Virus record (IMG/VR): IMGVR_UViG_3300020435_000022
Coordinates: 1 to 30,972 of that record
DNA from: a virus
Reading direction: 5' to 3' (one strand)
Length of the DNA stretch: 30,972 nucleotides
The stretch's first letter is position 1. Every line of letters starts with the position of its first letter. Positions 15,615 to 25,705 of the stretch are shown here, one piece after another. The position numbers and the translations under genes were made by a program. A model generated the notes under the pieces. The model worked only from the letters and a program-made list of their open reading frames with translations, was not told where the DNA came from and did not search any database.

Positions 15615-18212
15615 ATGGCTGAGTTACAAACATCTTCATATGCAAGCAAAGCAAAACCATCTCAAGTTTTAGATGTTAAAGCAGTTCAACGAACTACAAG
15701 AGATCCCTATGAAGGAGCAGGGGATACAGCATTCGCTGAAGGGAAAGTATGGGATGCTTTACAGGGATTTACACATGAAGTCTTAGCAAAAGCAGCTTTT
15801 CAAATTAATGATCAGGCAGATCAGGCTGCTGCTGATGATGCTGTAGATGATATTAGAGCAAAGTTTATACAGAATGAAAAATATATTGAAGAAGAATTAA
15901 GTAAACTTCCATCCTCACAAATTAAACCTGATGAAGTATTAAGTAAATTTGAAAATGGTGAGATTGAAGGATTTGGATATGATAATCCAGAGGAAATGGA
16001 GGGATACGAAAAATTAGGTTATAAATACCAAAAACAAGTAAAAGATCAATATCGTGCAGCAAAAGAAGAAACTGGAGAAGCAATAATGAAAAAGATGGCA
16101 AAGTTGTCATCAGAACATACGATGAGACGACTCAATAAACAGTCTCTTGAAAGTCAAACAGAAATACAAGAAATATTAAATAATAAAGAAAATATTATTG
16201 TTGCTGAAGAACCTAAAGATTATGTAAAAGCCTGGAGTAAGCATAAAAACAGTAGAGGTGGAACTAATGATAATAGTTATGAAAATTATATGAAATACGA
16301 GTTATCTCAAGGGAGACTAGGTAACTTAAGAGGACAATTAACAACAGAGGCTAAACCAGAGGACATAGGAACAGAAGGTGGATTAACTGATGATGCTAAA
16401 AGACGTATAGATCAAATTCTTAATCGGTTTTCAGATAGAGCTTTTGATGCTATGTCAAGGAGAGTTATTACTATGAAAGATGTTGAGGATATGCATAATA
16501 CATTAATGGGTGGTGTTCTTAAACAACATTTTTTAGCTCAGAATCGTGTTGATCCTCTTACTGCAATTAGGAAAGCTGAGAATGGAGAATATAGATATAA
16601 AAAAGAATTTACTGGTTATAGTGGCGAAGGTGAACAAGTAGATTATATTCTCAATCCTGATTTTACTCAGCCATATATTGAAAAATACCATGTTACAATG
16701 TCTAAACCTCCAAAAGCTGATCCAATGGCTGTTTTGAACTTAACACAAAAGCTATTTGAAGCTGATGGTAAAATGACAAGTGATGAAATGGCACATCTTG
16801 CAGGACTTCATCCTGGAATAAAAGGCGATCCAAATGCAATATCTCAATTAGCAATGATGGCTTTGAAGATGAATACAAAAGAAACTGATGCATTAACTGC
16901 AGCTGATCATTCAGATATTGTAAGACGTATAGGAGTTGATATTGAAAATAATCCTCATAATATAGAAAATTATTTTAATGAAGTTAATGGGGAATGGGTA
17001 TTGAAGCCACCTGAAGAATTAGCAAAAGTAATTCCTGATTTAGTAGAAGAAAGTCGTAAACTAGAATGGAAATATGGTGATAGTGGATACGAATGGAGAG
17101 CAGATCCCGAGCAAAAAGTCACTAAGGGAGCAAATCGAAGCGGTGTAAAGCTAATAAAAGAAACAGATTTTACTAATATTGTACAGAAATATAGTGCTTC
17201 TCGAAGAAAGATTATTACAGAAAAATATATTGCAGCAGGAATTAATAGAGTTAAAGTTGATGATGTAGGTGCAAGAAATTTTCTTGAATTATGGACTGAT
17301 CCTGAATTACCAAAGCAATTGGATCGTAAAATGATTGAAAAGGCATGGCATGATAAAAAAAGTTATCATGGACAAATGTTAGCACTTACTTTTAAAACTA
17401 TTGATGAAGCAGAAGTAGGATTACAAAAAATATTAGCTGCTGCAAATAATAAAATGAAAGGTAAACCGCCAAATAAAAAGTGGCTTGAAGGAACTGATGA
17501 AAATCTAAAGGCTTTTTGGAGTGCATTAAAAGAACAGCATACAATTGATATAACACATATGCGTAATATTTCTGCAAATGTGAATCCTGCTGATATTGAT
17601 AATGCAACTATGGAATATAATCCTTTGGCAATGTTAGAAAGTAGAATGATAGAAGAAACTGGTAAAGGATTTGATGATCAGCAAAAAGAATATATAAAAT
17701 TTTATCAAACAGCACAAGAGAAATTACAAAATATACAATCAGACTTATTAATACATAATTTCAATGAGATAGAAGCATATATTGTTGAGTTAAAAGGAAC
17801 TGCTGTTAATCGTGGAGACTCAGTTAAATATTTTATGAATGCTGAATTGGCAACATTAATAGAATCACAATTATCATTGCGTAAAAGAGTATTGTCAGAC
17901 CCAACTACTGCTCTAGAAGCAATTAGGTCAGAAATGGCTCAAGGGACTTATTGGATAGATGAATTTCCTTTGTTGGATACTCCTGAAGAGAACAGGGAAG
18001 TAAAAAGAGCGCAATTAATTGCTGAAAGGTTAATGGTGCCTGTAAGTATTACAGATGGATCAATTGATACAAGTGGTGTAACAAATTCAACAGCACCTCC
18101 AGGACCAAAAAGAAAATCTCAAGCAGAGCTTTTGAATGATATAAAAAAGGCAGAAGAAAATGTAAATAATAGAATGCATATGAAACATAATTATCATCGA
18201 GACTCAGAATGA
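15615..18212 (+). CDS. Internal virion protein, T7 gp15-like
   Basis: 865 residues (T7 gp15 has 747). By position and length it is the second ejection protein, which in T7 forms the periplasmic tube with gp16. The N-terminus is a disordered lead (AELQTSSYASKAKPSQVLDV) followed by an Ala-rich helical domain (FQINDQADQAAADDAVDDIR). The rest is almost entirely charged helix, with no membrane segment or enzyme motif seen. The start ATG at 15615 lies 3 bp after the previous stop, with GGAG about 9 nt upstream. The stop overlaps the next start by 4 nt (ATGA at 18209). Homology to T7 gp15 itself is inferred from context rather than from a diagnostic motif. Confidence 0.78.
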   Translation: MAELQTSSYASKAKPSQVLDVKAVQRTTRDPYEGAGDTAFAEGKVWDALQGFTHEVLAKAAFQINDQADQAAADDAVDDIRAKFIQNEKYIEEELSKLPSSQIKPDEVLSKFENGEIEGFGYDNPEEMEGYEKLGYKYQKQVKDQYRAAKEETGEAIMKKMAKLSSEHTMRRLNKQSLESQTEIQEILNNKENIIVAEEPKDYVKAWSKHKNSRGGTNDNSYENYMKYELSQGRLGNLRGQLTTEAKPEDIGTEGGLTDDAKRRIDQILNRFSDRAFDAMSRRVITMKDVEDMHNTLMGGVLKQHFLAQNRVDPLTAIRKAENGEYRYKKEFTGYSGEGEQVDYILNPDFTQPYIEKYHVTMSKPPKADPMAVLNLTQKLFEADGKMTSDEMAHLAGLHPGIKGDPNAISQLAMMALKMNTKETDALTAADHSDIVRRIGVDIENNPHNIENYFNEVNGEWVLKPPEELAKVIPDLVEESRKLEWKYGDSGYEWRADPEQKVTKGANRSGVKLIKETDFTNIVQKYSASRRKIITEKYIAAGINRVKVDDVGARNFLELWTDPELPKQLDRKMIEKAWHDKKSYHGQMLALTFKTIDEAEVGLQKILAAANNKMKGKPPNKKWLEGTDENLKAFWSALKEQHTIDITHMRNISANVNPADIDNATMEYNPLAMLESRMIEETGKGFDDQQKEYIKFYQTAQEKLQNIQSDLLIHNFNEIEAYIVELKGTAVNRGDSVKYFMNAELATLIESQLSLRKRVLSDPTTALEAIRSEMAQGTYWIDEFPLLDTPEENREVKRAQLIAERLMVPVSITDGSIDTSGVTNSTAPPGPKRKSQAELLNDIKKAEENVNNRMHMKHNYHRDSE

Positions 18213-19849
18213 GTGATTTACAAGATACACCATTGAATATTTTAAAAGCTAATGTAATGGATTACCATCGTAAAGCAATGCAATGGTCTGTTACTGAAAC
18301 TGGTGAACATGATCCTATTAAATTTCAAAATAAAATAATGGATCTTGTCCATGATGAAAATATAGCAAATCCTGAATATAAAAGAGGAGGATATTTTTTA
18401 TTACCTGGTGCATTTGAAAGTAATCCAGCAGAAGATGCTAGAAAACAGATGTTGTTATTAGGTGGCGAAGGGACAAAAGGTACTTTAACTGTTCCTGATG
18501 CAACAGAAGATGGTGCATTTAAAAGAAGTTATGATCAAAAAATTAATCTTGCGATGGAAAACAATTATCCCACTATATTTAGAGTATATGGTACTCAGCG
18601 TGGGAATGATATGCTTGATCGTACAAAAGAATTTTTAGAATATACTGTATCCCAGATAGGCTATACAGGGATTCAATCATTAAATAAAGCTATTGAAGGA
18701 GCAACTAAACTATTATGGGGTGACTATTATTTACAAAAGAAAGGTGGATACAGTAATCCTAATGGCATAGGAACAGTATATAAAAGGTCTAAATTAAAGC
18801 AATATGGACTTCTTGATAACATAGATGCCCTTGAAACTAATCAATTTAATACCTGGTATAGAGCCTTTAATGTTCATGGTAAGAAATTAAGATTCTTTCT
18901 TGATCCTGACTTTGTAGGAAGGAATCCTACACTTAATTCATCTACTGTAAGTGCAGTTGTTGATGAAATAATGAAAAATGATGGAAATATATGGATTGCA
19001 ACAATTAATGATCTTACATTAGGTGGATATAGAAATGTATTGATGGGTCAAATGGGACCAGCTGGTGCAGATAGAGAAGACGCAATGCATTATATGAATT
19101 TTAGTGAATTCCAAAGTAATCCAAATGTTCGTGTTTTAGCAAATTTGTATGAACAACCTGAAGATCCGAATGCTGAGTGGAAACCTTTGAATATATCAGA
19201 AGATGAACAAATGCTTGCATTAGCAGAACCTGAAGCATATAAACATTTAGATGCCCATATGGACCCATGGGATCAATGGAGTTTCTTTTTTAACCAGACA
19301 AAGAAAACTGTAAGTATGTTAGGTATTGAAAATCCTTGGCCTATTTCATTACTTCCATATATACCGAGTTCAAATTTCTGGTCTAATGCTAAGTTAATGA
19401 TGGAAGACATGGGTTTAATGACTCCAGGTTATGATATGAGTAGAAAACGTGTTAAACACTATATAGATAAATTTGGTCCTGGTTCAGAATTATATGGATC
19501 AAAAGAACAACAAGGGCTTGCAACTAATCTTTTAGGTTTTGGACATGATTTTAGTGATCCTAAACAAGTTGAAATGGATTTAGTATGGATACCAGTATGG
19601 GATATGATTCAAGAATGGGAAGCACGACAACGTAGAGAAGGGAAAATGGATGAAGCTCCTGATGCTATAATTGCATCTTTATTTGAACAAAGAAGACGTG
19701 AAATGTTTAGTGGAAGAGTAGGTACTAAAGAGAAAAGAGTATTTTCAGTTTATGATGCAGTAGAGTTTCGAGGCGGTCAAGGACCTCTTTATCATGGTCA
19801 TCTTCCATCAACATATTTTCATTATAATCCACCACCAGGCGAGTTTTAA
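18209..19849 (+). CDS. Putative ejection protein, first part of a gp16-like block
   Basis: 546 residues, not recognised by motif. It lies where T7 has gene 16 (1318 residues) and is the first of three ORFs joined by TAATG overlaps, 1707 residues in total. T7 gp16 starts with a lytic transglycosylase domain. I see no such motif here (no Glu-containing SLT core), so if this is the counterpart, that activity is missing or elsewhere. The sequence is mixed helix and aromatic-rich, with a segment PWPISLLPYIPSSNFWSNAK (about residues 374-393) and an unusual Pro/His/Tyr-rich C-terminus (HLPSTYFHYNPPPGEF). An independent minor virion protein is the main alternative. Confidence 0.65.
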   Translation: MSDLQDTPLNILKANVMDYHRKAMQWSVTETGEHDPIKFQNKIMDLVHDENIANPEYKRGGYFLLPGAFESNPAEDARKQMLLLGGEGTKGTLTVPDATEDGAFKRSYDQKINLAMENNYPTIFRVYGTQRGNDMLDRTKEFLEYTVSQIGYTGIQSLNKAIEGATKLLWGDYYLQKKGGYSNPNGIGTVYKRSKLKQYGLLDNIDALETNQFNTWYRAFNVHGKKLRFFLDPDFVGRNPTLNSSTVSAVVDEIMKNDGNIWIATINDLTLGGYRNVLMGQMGPAGADREDAMHYMNFSEFQSNPNVRVLANLYEQPEDPNAEWKPLNISEDEQMLALAEPEAYKHLDAHMDPWDQWSFFFNQTKKTVSMLGIENPWPISLLPYIPSSNFWSNAKLMMEDMGLMTPGYDMSRKRVKHYIDKFGPGSELYGSKEQQGLATNLLGFGHDFSDPKQVEMDLVWIPVWDMIQEWEARQRREGKMDEAPDAIIASLFEQRRREMFSGRVGTKEKRVFSVYDAVEFRGGQGPLYHGHLPSTYFHYNPPPGEF

Positions 19850-20907
19850 TGTATTTTTGGGAAGAAGATTATTTAAATTACGGAAATAAAAGACTCGAAG
19901 ATGCTATTGGTAGATGGCGACCAGGAGCATTTGAGACATTTAAATCCGCAGCAGAAGAGTCATTTCTTCAATATAATACTTTAGGTTATTTAGGTGCAGG
20001 ATTAGCAGCATGGACTGCTCCAAACCAGACACCTATTGAAGAAGATTCTTGGAATGAGGAACATCTTTCTTATAGACCAGGAATTAATTATCAGGAAGAT
20101 ATGACTGAAGGTGAAGCTCTAGTACTTGCAACTCAATGGGATCAAAAAACACGATTACAGAATATTCGTAAAAATGTAGATTTCTGGAGTTTACCGAATC
20201 TTGCTGGCACAATGCTTGGAGCATTACCTGATCCAGTTAACTTAGCAGGATTTGGAGGATTTGTTGGAAGAATGGGAACAGTATCTAAAATAGCTAAAAC
20301 AATGCCAGTAGTTAAATACACAGCACCAGTACTACAGGGAGCTTCAGATACAGCATTAGCAGAATCTTTATTCCAATTTACAAGAGCTACATATGAACAT
20401 ACTCATGGAGGGAACTTAGATCAATTCTCAATATTTGGAGAGATTGCATTAGCAACAGCATTTGGTGGGATATTTGGAACACTACCAATGGCATGGCAAA
20501 TTGCTAAGAAAATACCTCCTGCTATGCATTTTACTTATTTAGATGAAGCAATGCATAGAATAGGGAGACAACAAAAATCAAATGATACCTTTGGAGATGT
20601 AGGAATACATGCAGATGATATTGATGTTGATGCAGGAACTGCACTTGGTAGGAATTCTGACAGACAAGCAGATACAGAATTAGAGGGACAACTGGCAGAT
20701 GTTGATGAGGCTGGTGCTGAAATATATGATTTTGAAAGATATGATTTTGATGAAGTTCCTGAAGTTGAAGGGAAAGGCATCTTAGCTGAAGCAGCTGATG
20801 ACATACATACTACGTTAACACACCCTAAAGAGACAAAAAGAAATATTGCAGAAAAATTAGTGGAATGTGTCAGATTCTTTGGTCGTGCTGGTAAGAAAGG
20901 TATTTAA
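19849..20907 (+). CDS. Putative ejection protein, middle part of a gp16-like block
   Basis: 352 residues. The start ATG overlaps the previous stop (TAATG at 19847-19851), and no other ribosome site is apparent. The central segment has two small-residue hydrophobic helices (LAGTMLGALPDPVNLAGFGG and IALATAFGGIFGTLPMAWQI). This kind of sequence, with GALPDPVNLAGF, is common in the large internal/ejection proteins of phages, which insert into the host envelope. The last third is acidic (AEIYDFERYDFDEVPEVEG). The ORF ends in GRAGKKGI and overlaps the next start. It may have been part of a single gp16-sized protein that split, or the three may always act as separate subunits. Confidence 0.7.
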   Translation: MYFWEEDYLNYGNKRLEDAIGRWRPGAFETFKSAAEESFLQYNTLGYLGAGLAAWTAPNQTPIEEDSWNEEHLSYRPGINYQEDMTEGEALVLATQWDQKTRLQNIRKNVDFWSLPNLAGTMLGALPDPVNLAGFGGFVGRMGTVSKIAKTMPVVKYTAPVLQGASDTALAESLFQFTRATYEHTHGGNLDQFSIFGEIALATAFGGIFGTLPMAWQIAKKIPPAMHFTYLDEAMHRIGRQQKSNDTFGDVGIHADDIDVDAGTALGRNSDRQADTELEGQLADVDEAGAEIYDFERYDFDEVPEVEGKGILAEAADDIHTTLTHPKETKRNIAEKLVECVRFFGRAGKKGI

Positions 20908-23336
20908 TGGCTACATGTAAACAAGATGCTATAAAAGGCGGACTCGACGAGTTAACAGTTGATAAACTCATGGAGGATGTTGAAATATCTGATAAGAGTG
21001 CAAAGGAATTAGTAGAGGATCTAGTTAATGAGCAAGTAGAAGCAGGATTCCAGGAAAAATCAAATGCAGTTAATATAGGTCGTGGAAGGAGATTTATTGA
21101 TAATGCTCGTAATACGGCAGAGAAATTAAAAAGACCTTATAAGAAATTTTGGAAGTTTTTCTTTGATGATAAGAATTCTGTTGGAGTTAGAGTTACAACA
21201 CGAATACAAAGGAGGTTAGCTGATATAGCAGCTGAAACCAATATAGGGATACATGACTTTTTCAAATTAATAGAAGGACATATAATTGATAGAGTTAATG
21301 ATAGAAGATTTAGAGATGCATTTATTAGTGAGATGATGTCTGAAGGTGAAACTATGGTATCAGGTAATAAAATTGCATTCCAAGTTGCATCAGCAGTTAA
21401 AAGACAGCAAGCGACTCAGTTAGCAGAATCAAGAAAATATGGATCTGGACTATATATGAAGAAGGGATGGGTAACATCTCAATGGCATGATCCAATTAAA
21501 ATTAAGAATGTAACAGTAGATAAATGGGTAGATGACATTATTAGTCATATTGATGTTGCTGCAACTAAAAAGAATATTAGATTAGCACATCCAGAAAGAA
21601 GTAATATTCCTGCAAATAAGTGGGATACAAGAGAATACTTAAAAAATGTTTATGAACAAATAATTGATCCTAAATTAAATGGTCAAGGTGTATTACTAGA
21701 AAATGTTAAGAAAATGAGGATTCTTGAATTTAAGGATTCAAATCATTTATTAAAATATAATGATAAATATGGACATGACAACTTAGCACATGCAATATTT
21801 CAAAACATGGATGCTATGGATCATTACCTGGAAATAGGCATGGTAATGGGTTATGGACATAAAGAACGTAAATTAAATACAACCTTCATGGAAGGAGGTC
21901 CAAGAACACGAATAGAAATTTTTGATCCTATTGCAGATTTAAGAGCATTATGGAATGACCTTAGATCACAAAATAAGCTATCAGGAAGGGAATGGAGAAG
22001 TCTTAATGCAGGATTAAAAGAATTAGTAGGAGATCATTCTTTAGCTGGTAATCCTAAAATATCTCAGTTAACAACAGCTTTTATAGCTCAACAAGCTATG
22101 TCAAAGTTGGGAAAAGCAGTTTTCCAGGCAACAGCAGATTTAGGTAGTGCAGGGATATTATTACATCATCAAGGTATTAGACCAGATAAAGGTTATTATG
22201 GAATGATTAAGAATATGGTTAGGATCGCTACTGATCAACTACATCCTATGGAGAAAAAGTTAGTACATATGGCATTAGGAACAGGAATGGATGGGATGAT
22301 AGGACAAAATTATAGTAGATTTGTTGGTAAATGGGGTGGAAAGGCAGGACAATTATCGAAATTAGCTAACCATTATTTTTGGATGAATGGGTTAATAGGA
22401 TGGACAAATGCTTCACGAACAGCATTTTCTATTATGTCATCTAATCAATTAGCTAATTCATTGAATTCTTCATGGAAATCATTAGGTAAAAACCAACGAA
22501 ATAATATGATTCGTTATGGTCTTACAGAAAATGATTGGACACAATTACAAAAAATTGGTAGTTTTAATGCAAGAGAATGGAACCCAAATGCAAGTACATT
22601 AGAAAATTATATTACTCGTGATTGGATTTTAGAACAAGGAGGAAATGCTTCATTAGCTAATAAATTAGATAATTTCTTTATCCAGGAATCTCGTTCTGCT
22701 GTACCAGAAGCTAAGATTGGTGATCGTATTATAATGTATGGGAACCATGATCCAGGTAGTACTTTTGATGTAATTAGAAAATTAGCTGGTATGTTTCGTA
22801 CATATCAGTTACAACAAGTAAGGACTTTATATCCACGAGTATATGAATTAGGATTACCAGCAATAGTTCATGCTCTCCCAATAGTAGGTGTTGGTTATGC
22901 ATCAGTATTGTTTAAGAATCTTGTAGCAGGAAAAGAACCTCCAGAATTTGACGATCCAGACTTATTCATTGATGTAATGGTAAGAAGTGGATTTGCACCA
23001 TTAGTTGGTGATTATCTTGCAGGAGAATATGGTAGATATAACCATACTTGGGATGAAGCAATTGGAGGTGCAGCTTATAGTCAATTTAAAGAATGGGGTG
23101 AGCTATGGATTGGACTAGCAGACGGAAGTAAAGATGCATCAGATGCATGGAAAAGTTTAAGATATAATACTCCTTTTGCAAATCTGTTTTATACAGAAGC
23201 AGCTTTGAATTATGGATTACATTATGCAATGATGGAGAGTCTAAATCCTGGCTATTTATATCGTATAGAAGCACAAGCAGAAGGAAGAGGTTCGCCATTT
23301 CTTTATGAACCAAGCAATTTATACGGAGGATATTAA
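20907..23336 (+). CDS. Putative ejection protein, C-terminal part of a gp16-like block
   Basis: 809 residues. It begins at a TAATG overlap (20905-20909). The C-terminal half reads like the end of T7 gp16-type and other large phage ejection proteins: WMNGLIGWTNASRTAFSIMS, then RNNMIRYGLTENDWTQLQKI (about 540-552), then MFRTYQLQQVRTLYP and a hydrophobic LPAIVHALPIVGVGYASVLF near residue 650. That last segment could cross the inner membrane. The N-terminal third is charged helix (VEISDKSAKELVEDLVNEQV). The gene is followed directly by the tail fibre gene (TAATG at 23334-23338), the same order as T7 genes 16 and 17. Confidence 0.78.
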   Translation: MATCKQDAIKGGLDELTVDKLMEDVEISDKSAKELVEDLVNEQVEAGFQEKSNAVNIGRGRRFIDNARNTAEKLKRPYKKFWKFFFDDKNSVGVRVTTRIQRRLADIAAETNIGIHDFFKLIEGHIIDRVNDRRFRDAFISEMMSEGETMVSGNKIAFQVASAVKRQQATQLAESRKYGSGLYMKKGWVTSQWHDPIKIKNVTVDKWVDDIISHIDVAATKKNIRLAHPERSNIPANKWDTREYLKNVYEQIIDPKLNGQGVLLENVKKMRILEFKDSNHLLKYNDKYGHDNLAHAIFQNMDAMDHYLEIGMVMGYGHKERKLNTTFMEGGPRTRIEIFDPIADLRALWNDLRSQNKLSGREWRSLNAGLKELVGDHSLAGNPKISQLTTAFIAQQAMSKLGKAVFQATADLGSAGILLHHQGIRPDKGYYGMIKNMVRIATDQLHPMEKKLVHMALGTGMDGMIGQNYSRFVGKWGGKAGQLSKLANHYFWMNGLIGWTNASRTAFSIMSSNQLANSLNSSWKSLGKNQRNNMIRYGLTENDWTQLQKIGSFNAREWNPNASTLENYITRDWILEQGGNASLANKLDNFFIQESRSAVPEAKIGDRIIMYGNHDPGSTFDVIRKLAGMFRTYQLQQVRTLYPRVYELGLPAIVHALPIVGVGYASVLFKNLVAGKEPPEFDDPDLFIDVMVRSGFAPLVGDYLAGEYGRYNHTWDEAIGGAAYSQFKEWGELWIGLADGSKDASDAWKSLRYNTPFANLFYTEAALNYGLHYAMMESLNPGYLYRIEAQAEGRGSPFLYEPSNLYGGY

Positions 23337-25705
23337 TGCTTACTTCTACAACAAATATAGTTGAAGTAACAGGTAGTTCTGCTACAGACTATACTTTTAA
23401 TTTACCTATTCATAAACCTACTGATCTTGTTGTATATGTATCTGCTGTTGTAGTACCATCAACTGGAGGTTCAAATCCACATACTGTAACTGTTGCAGCA
23501 AATAAACAATCTGCTACTATTGCATTTAATGATGCACCAGGTGCAGTTCCGCTAAAATTTGTAAGAACAGTAGCATATATACAAGAAACTGATCTCGCCA
23601 ATAATTCCCTCTTTGATGCGGAGTCATTAGAAACTTCCTTAGACAATATAGTAATGCAGACTCAGCAAGCTAGTAAGTTACAAACAGCTGGCTTTGGTTT
23701 TGATCCAGGTATTGCTGAAGGTGATTTTGATAGTGATGCTGAAACTGCTTCTACATTAAATAAGACAAAAACACAACGAGCAAGTAAAGCATTAGCATTT
23801 GATGCAGATGGTGATATTACTGTATCTGCAGAAAATATTGATGCTCAAATTGCTGCTACTGGTGCGTCAGCTGATGATGCTGAAGATGCAAAAGATGCTG
23901 CGGAAGCAGCACAGGCATTAGCAGAAGCTGCATTAGCTAGTTTTACTGGTATATATCATGGGGCGCAGACTGCAACACCTAGTTCTGGTGTAACAGATGG
24001 TGATTTATGGTTTGATACAAATACTGGTATCAATGTAATGAAGGTTTATAATGCTACTGGAACTGCATGGGAACAACTTACACCTTCTTCAAGTAATCAA
24101 ACTGCAATTAATGCTGTAAATGCTGATGAAGTTGATATTGGTGTTGTTGCTGGTCTTAATACTGAAATTGGGTTATTAAGTGTTTTAAATACAGAAATAG
24201 GGTTGATCGGTACGGCTGGAATGGCACACGCAAGTACTGGAGACATTAAATTAGTTGCTGATATAGCTGCTAATGTAACTAAAGTAGCAGATATTGATTC
24301 TGATGTAACTGCTGTTGCTAGTCTTGGAACTAATGGAGTTGATGTAACTACGGTTTCAAATATTGGGACTGATGGGGCAGATGTTACTACTGTTGCAGGA
24401 AAGGCTACAGAGATTGGTAGGATTGGTACAGGTGCTATGGCAGCAAGTATAGCCTTAATTGGTACAGATGCTTATGCTAATGCATCTACAGGAGATATAA
24501 AACTGGTTGCAGATAATGCCGCAAATGTTACAAAAGTTGCTGATGTAGATACTGAAGTAGGTTTGCTAGGAGCTTTAGATACAGAAATTGGTCTATTGGG
24601 TACTTCAGCAATGGCACATGCATCTACAGGACATATTAAAAAAGTAGGAGATGCAGCAACAGAAGTAGCCAATTTAGGTACGGCTACTGTTGTAGGTTAC
24701 ATAACTGCTCTTAATGGTACTAATGTAATTACGCATATGGCAAATCTAAATGCCACTAATGTAATTACACATATTGGAAACTTAAATGCATCTGGTGTAC
24801 TTACTAATATAGCGAATTTAAACGCAAGTGGTGTCATTTCTAATATTGCTGCTCTTAATGCTAGTGGAGTAATTGCTGATATTGCTGATGTAGCAGATGT
24901 AGATGCAGAAATTACATTACTCGGTACAAGCGCAATGGCTACAGCATCAACTGGTCATTTAGCATTACTTGGAACTTCAGCTATGGCTCATGCATCAACT
25001 GGTTATTTAAAATTAGTTGGTGATATAGACGATAAAGTAACAATAGTTGCAAATAATATTAGTGATGTTGATAACTTTGCAGATTTATATCAGATACATG
25101 ATTTTGCATCTACTCCTACAACTGATGGTGGAGGAAATGCAATTGCAGAAGGAGATATGGCATATGATTCTACTGCAAATGTGCTTAAAATATGGAATGG
25201 CTCTGCTTTTGCTACTGTTTCTACTGTAACACTTCTAAGTACTGATACTACACCTATACTTGGTGGGAATTTAGATGTTAAAGATAAACTTATTACAACA
25301 ACAACTACAAATGGACATGTTGCATTTGATAAAGGAATTACTGAAAAGATTGGTACTTCCACAGTATCAGGAACTACAGTAACAGTAGATTTATCAACTG
25401 GTAACTTCTTTGCTATGGATTTGGAGGGACTGTCTGGTAATGTAGTTACATTTACAATTTCAAATCCTGATGCTACAGCAAATCAAGTATCCAACTTTAT
25501 TGTAAAAATTACTCAAGGTACTACTACAAGTACAAGAAACTTTACTTGGGCTACAGTAGTAAGTAATGGAACAAATATTGATTGGGCTGGTGGTGCTGGA
25601 CCAGATATAACAACTGGTAGTGATAAGATAGATATCCTAAGTTTTACTTCATATGATAATGGAACGACCTGGTATGGAGCAATTGTTGGACAAGAATTCA
25701 GTTAA
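23336..25705 (+). CDS. Tail fibre protein with T7 gp17-like N-terminus
   Basis: 789 residues. The first ~115 residues match the T7 tail fibre N-terminal (virion-attachment) domain: TDYTFNLPIHKPTDLVVYVS, then RTVAYIQETDLANNSLFDAE and LETSLDNIVMQTQQASKL. An Ala/Asp/Glu helix follows (176-202), then a WFDTNTGINVMKVYNATGTAW module (225-245). The shaft is built of degenerate repeats: five copies of AMAHASTG-type units (from 295, 380, 424, 535 and 549) and five 12-residue LNASGV units (459-518). A second MAYDSTANVLKIWNGSAF module (608-625) precedes a beta-rich C-terminal tip (675-789, ending DILSFTSYDNGTTWYGAIVG). Such fibres bind the host surface. The stop overlaps the halogenase start. Confidence 0.9.
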   Translation: MLTSTTNIVEVTGSSATDYTFNLPIHKPTDLVVYVSAVVVPSTGGSNPHTVTVAANKQSATIAFNDAPGAVPLKFVRTVAYIQETDLANNSLFDAESLETSLDNIVMQTQQASKLQTAGFGFDPGIAEGDFDSDAETASTLNKTKTQRASKALAFDADGDITVSAENIDAQIAATGASADDAEDAKDAAEAAQALAEAALASFTGIYHGAQTATPSSGVTDGDLWFDTNTGINVMKVYNATGTAWEQLTPSSSNQTAINAVNADEVDIGVVAGLNTEIGLLSVLNTEIGLIGTAGMAHASTGDIKLVADIAANVTKVADIDSDVTAVASLGTNGVDVTTVSNIGTDGADVTTVAGKATEIGRIGTGAMAASIALIGTDAYANASTGDIKLVADNAANVTKVADVDTEVGLLGALDTEIGLLGTSAMAHASTGHIKKVGDAATEVANLGTATVVGYITALNGTNVITHMANLNATNVITHIGNLNASGVLTNIANLNASGVISNIAALNASGVIADIADVADVDAEITLLGTSAMATASTGHLALLGTSAMAHASTGYLKLVGDIDDKVTIVANNISDVDNFADLYQIHDFASTPTTDGGGNAIAEGDMAYDSTANVLKIWNGSAFATVSTVTLLSTDTTPILGGNLDVKDKLITTTTTNGHVAFDKGITEKIGTSTVSGTTVTVDLSTGNFFAMDLEGLSGNVVTFTISNPDATANQVSNFIVKITQGTTTSTRNFTWATVVSNGTNIDWAGGAGPDITTGSDKIDILSFTSYDNGTTWYGAIVGQEFS
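24710..24889 (+). repeat. Five tandem 36-bp units in the fibre shaft
   Basis: Five in-frame units encode 12 residues each (459-518). The first reads LNGTNVITHMAN, and the third and fourth LNASGVLTNIAN and LNASGVISNIAA. The consensus is LNAS-G-V-I-x-x-I-A-x. At DNA level the units keep the cores cttaatgcta/cttaaatgcat and atattgc but have diverged in third positions. The regular alternation of hydrophobic residues fits a beta-helical or triple-stranded fibre shaft whose length can change by unit gain or loss. Confidence 0.85.

Noticed and set aside
24710-24889. Regular 36-bp repeats that might be taken for a CRISPR array
   Set aside because: The units are contiguous, in frame, without unique spacers, and code a fibre shaft motif.
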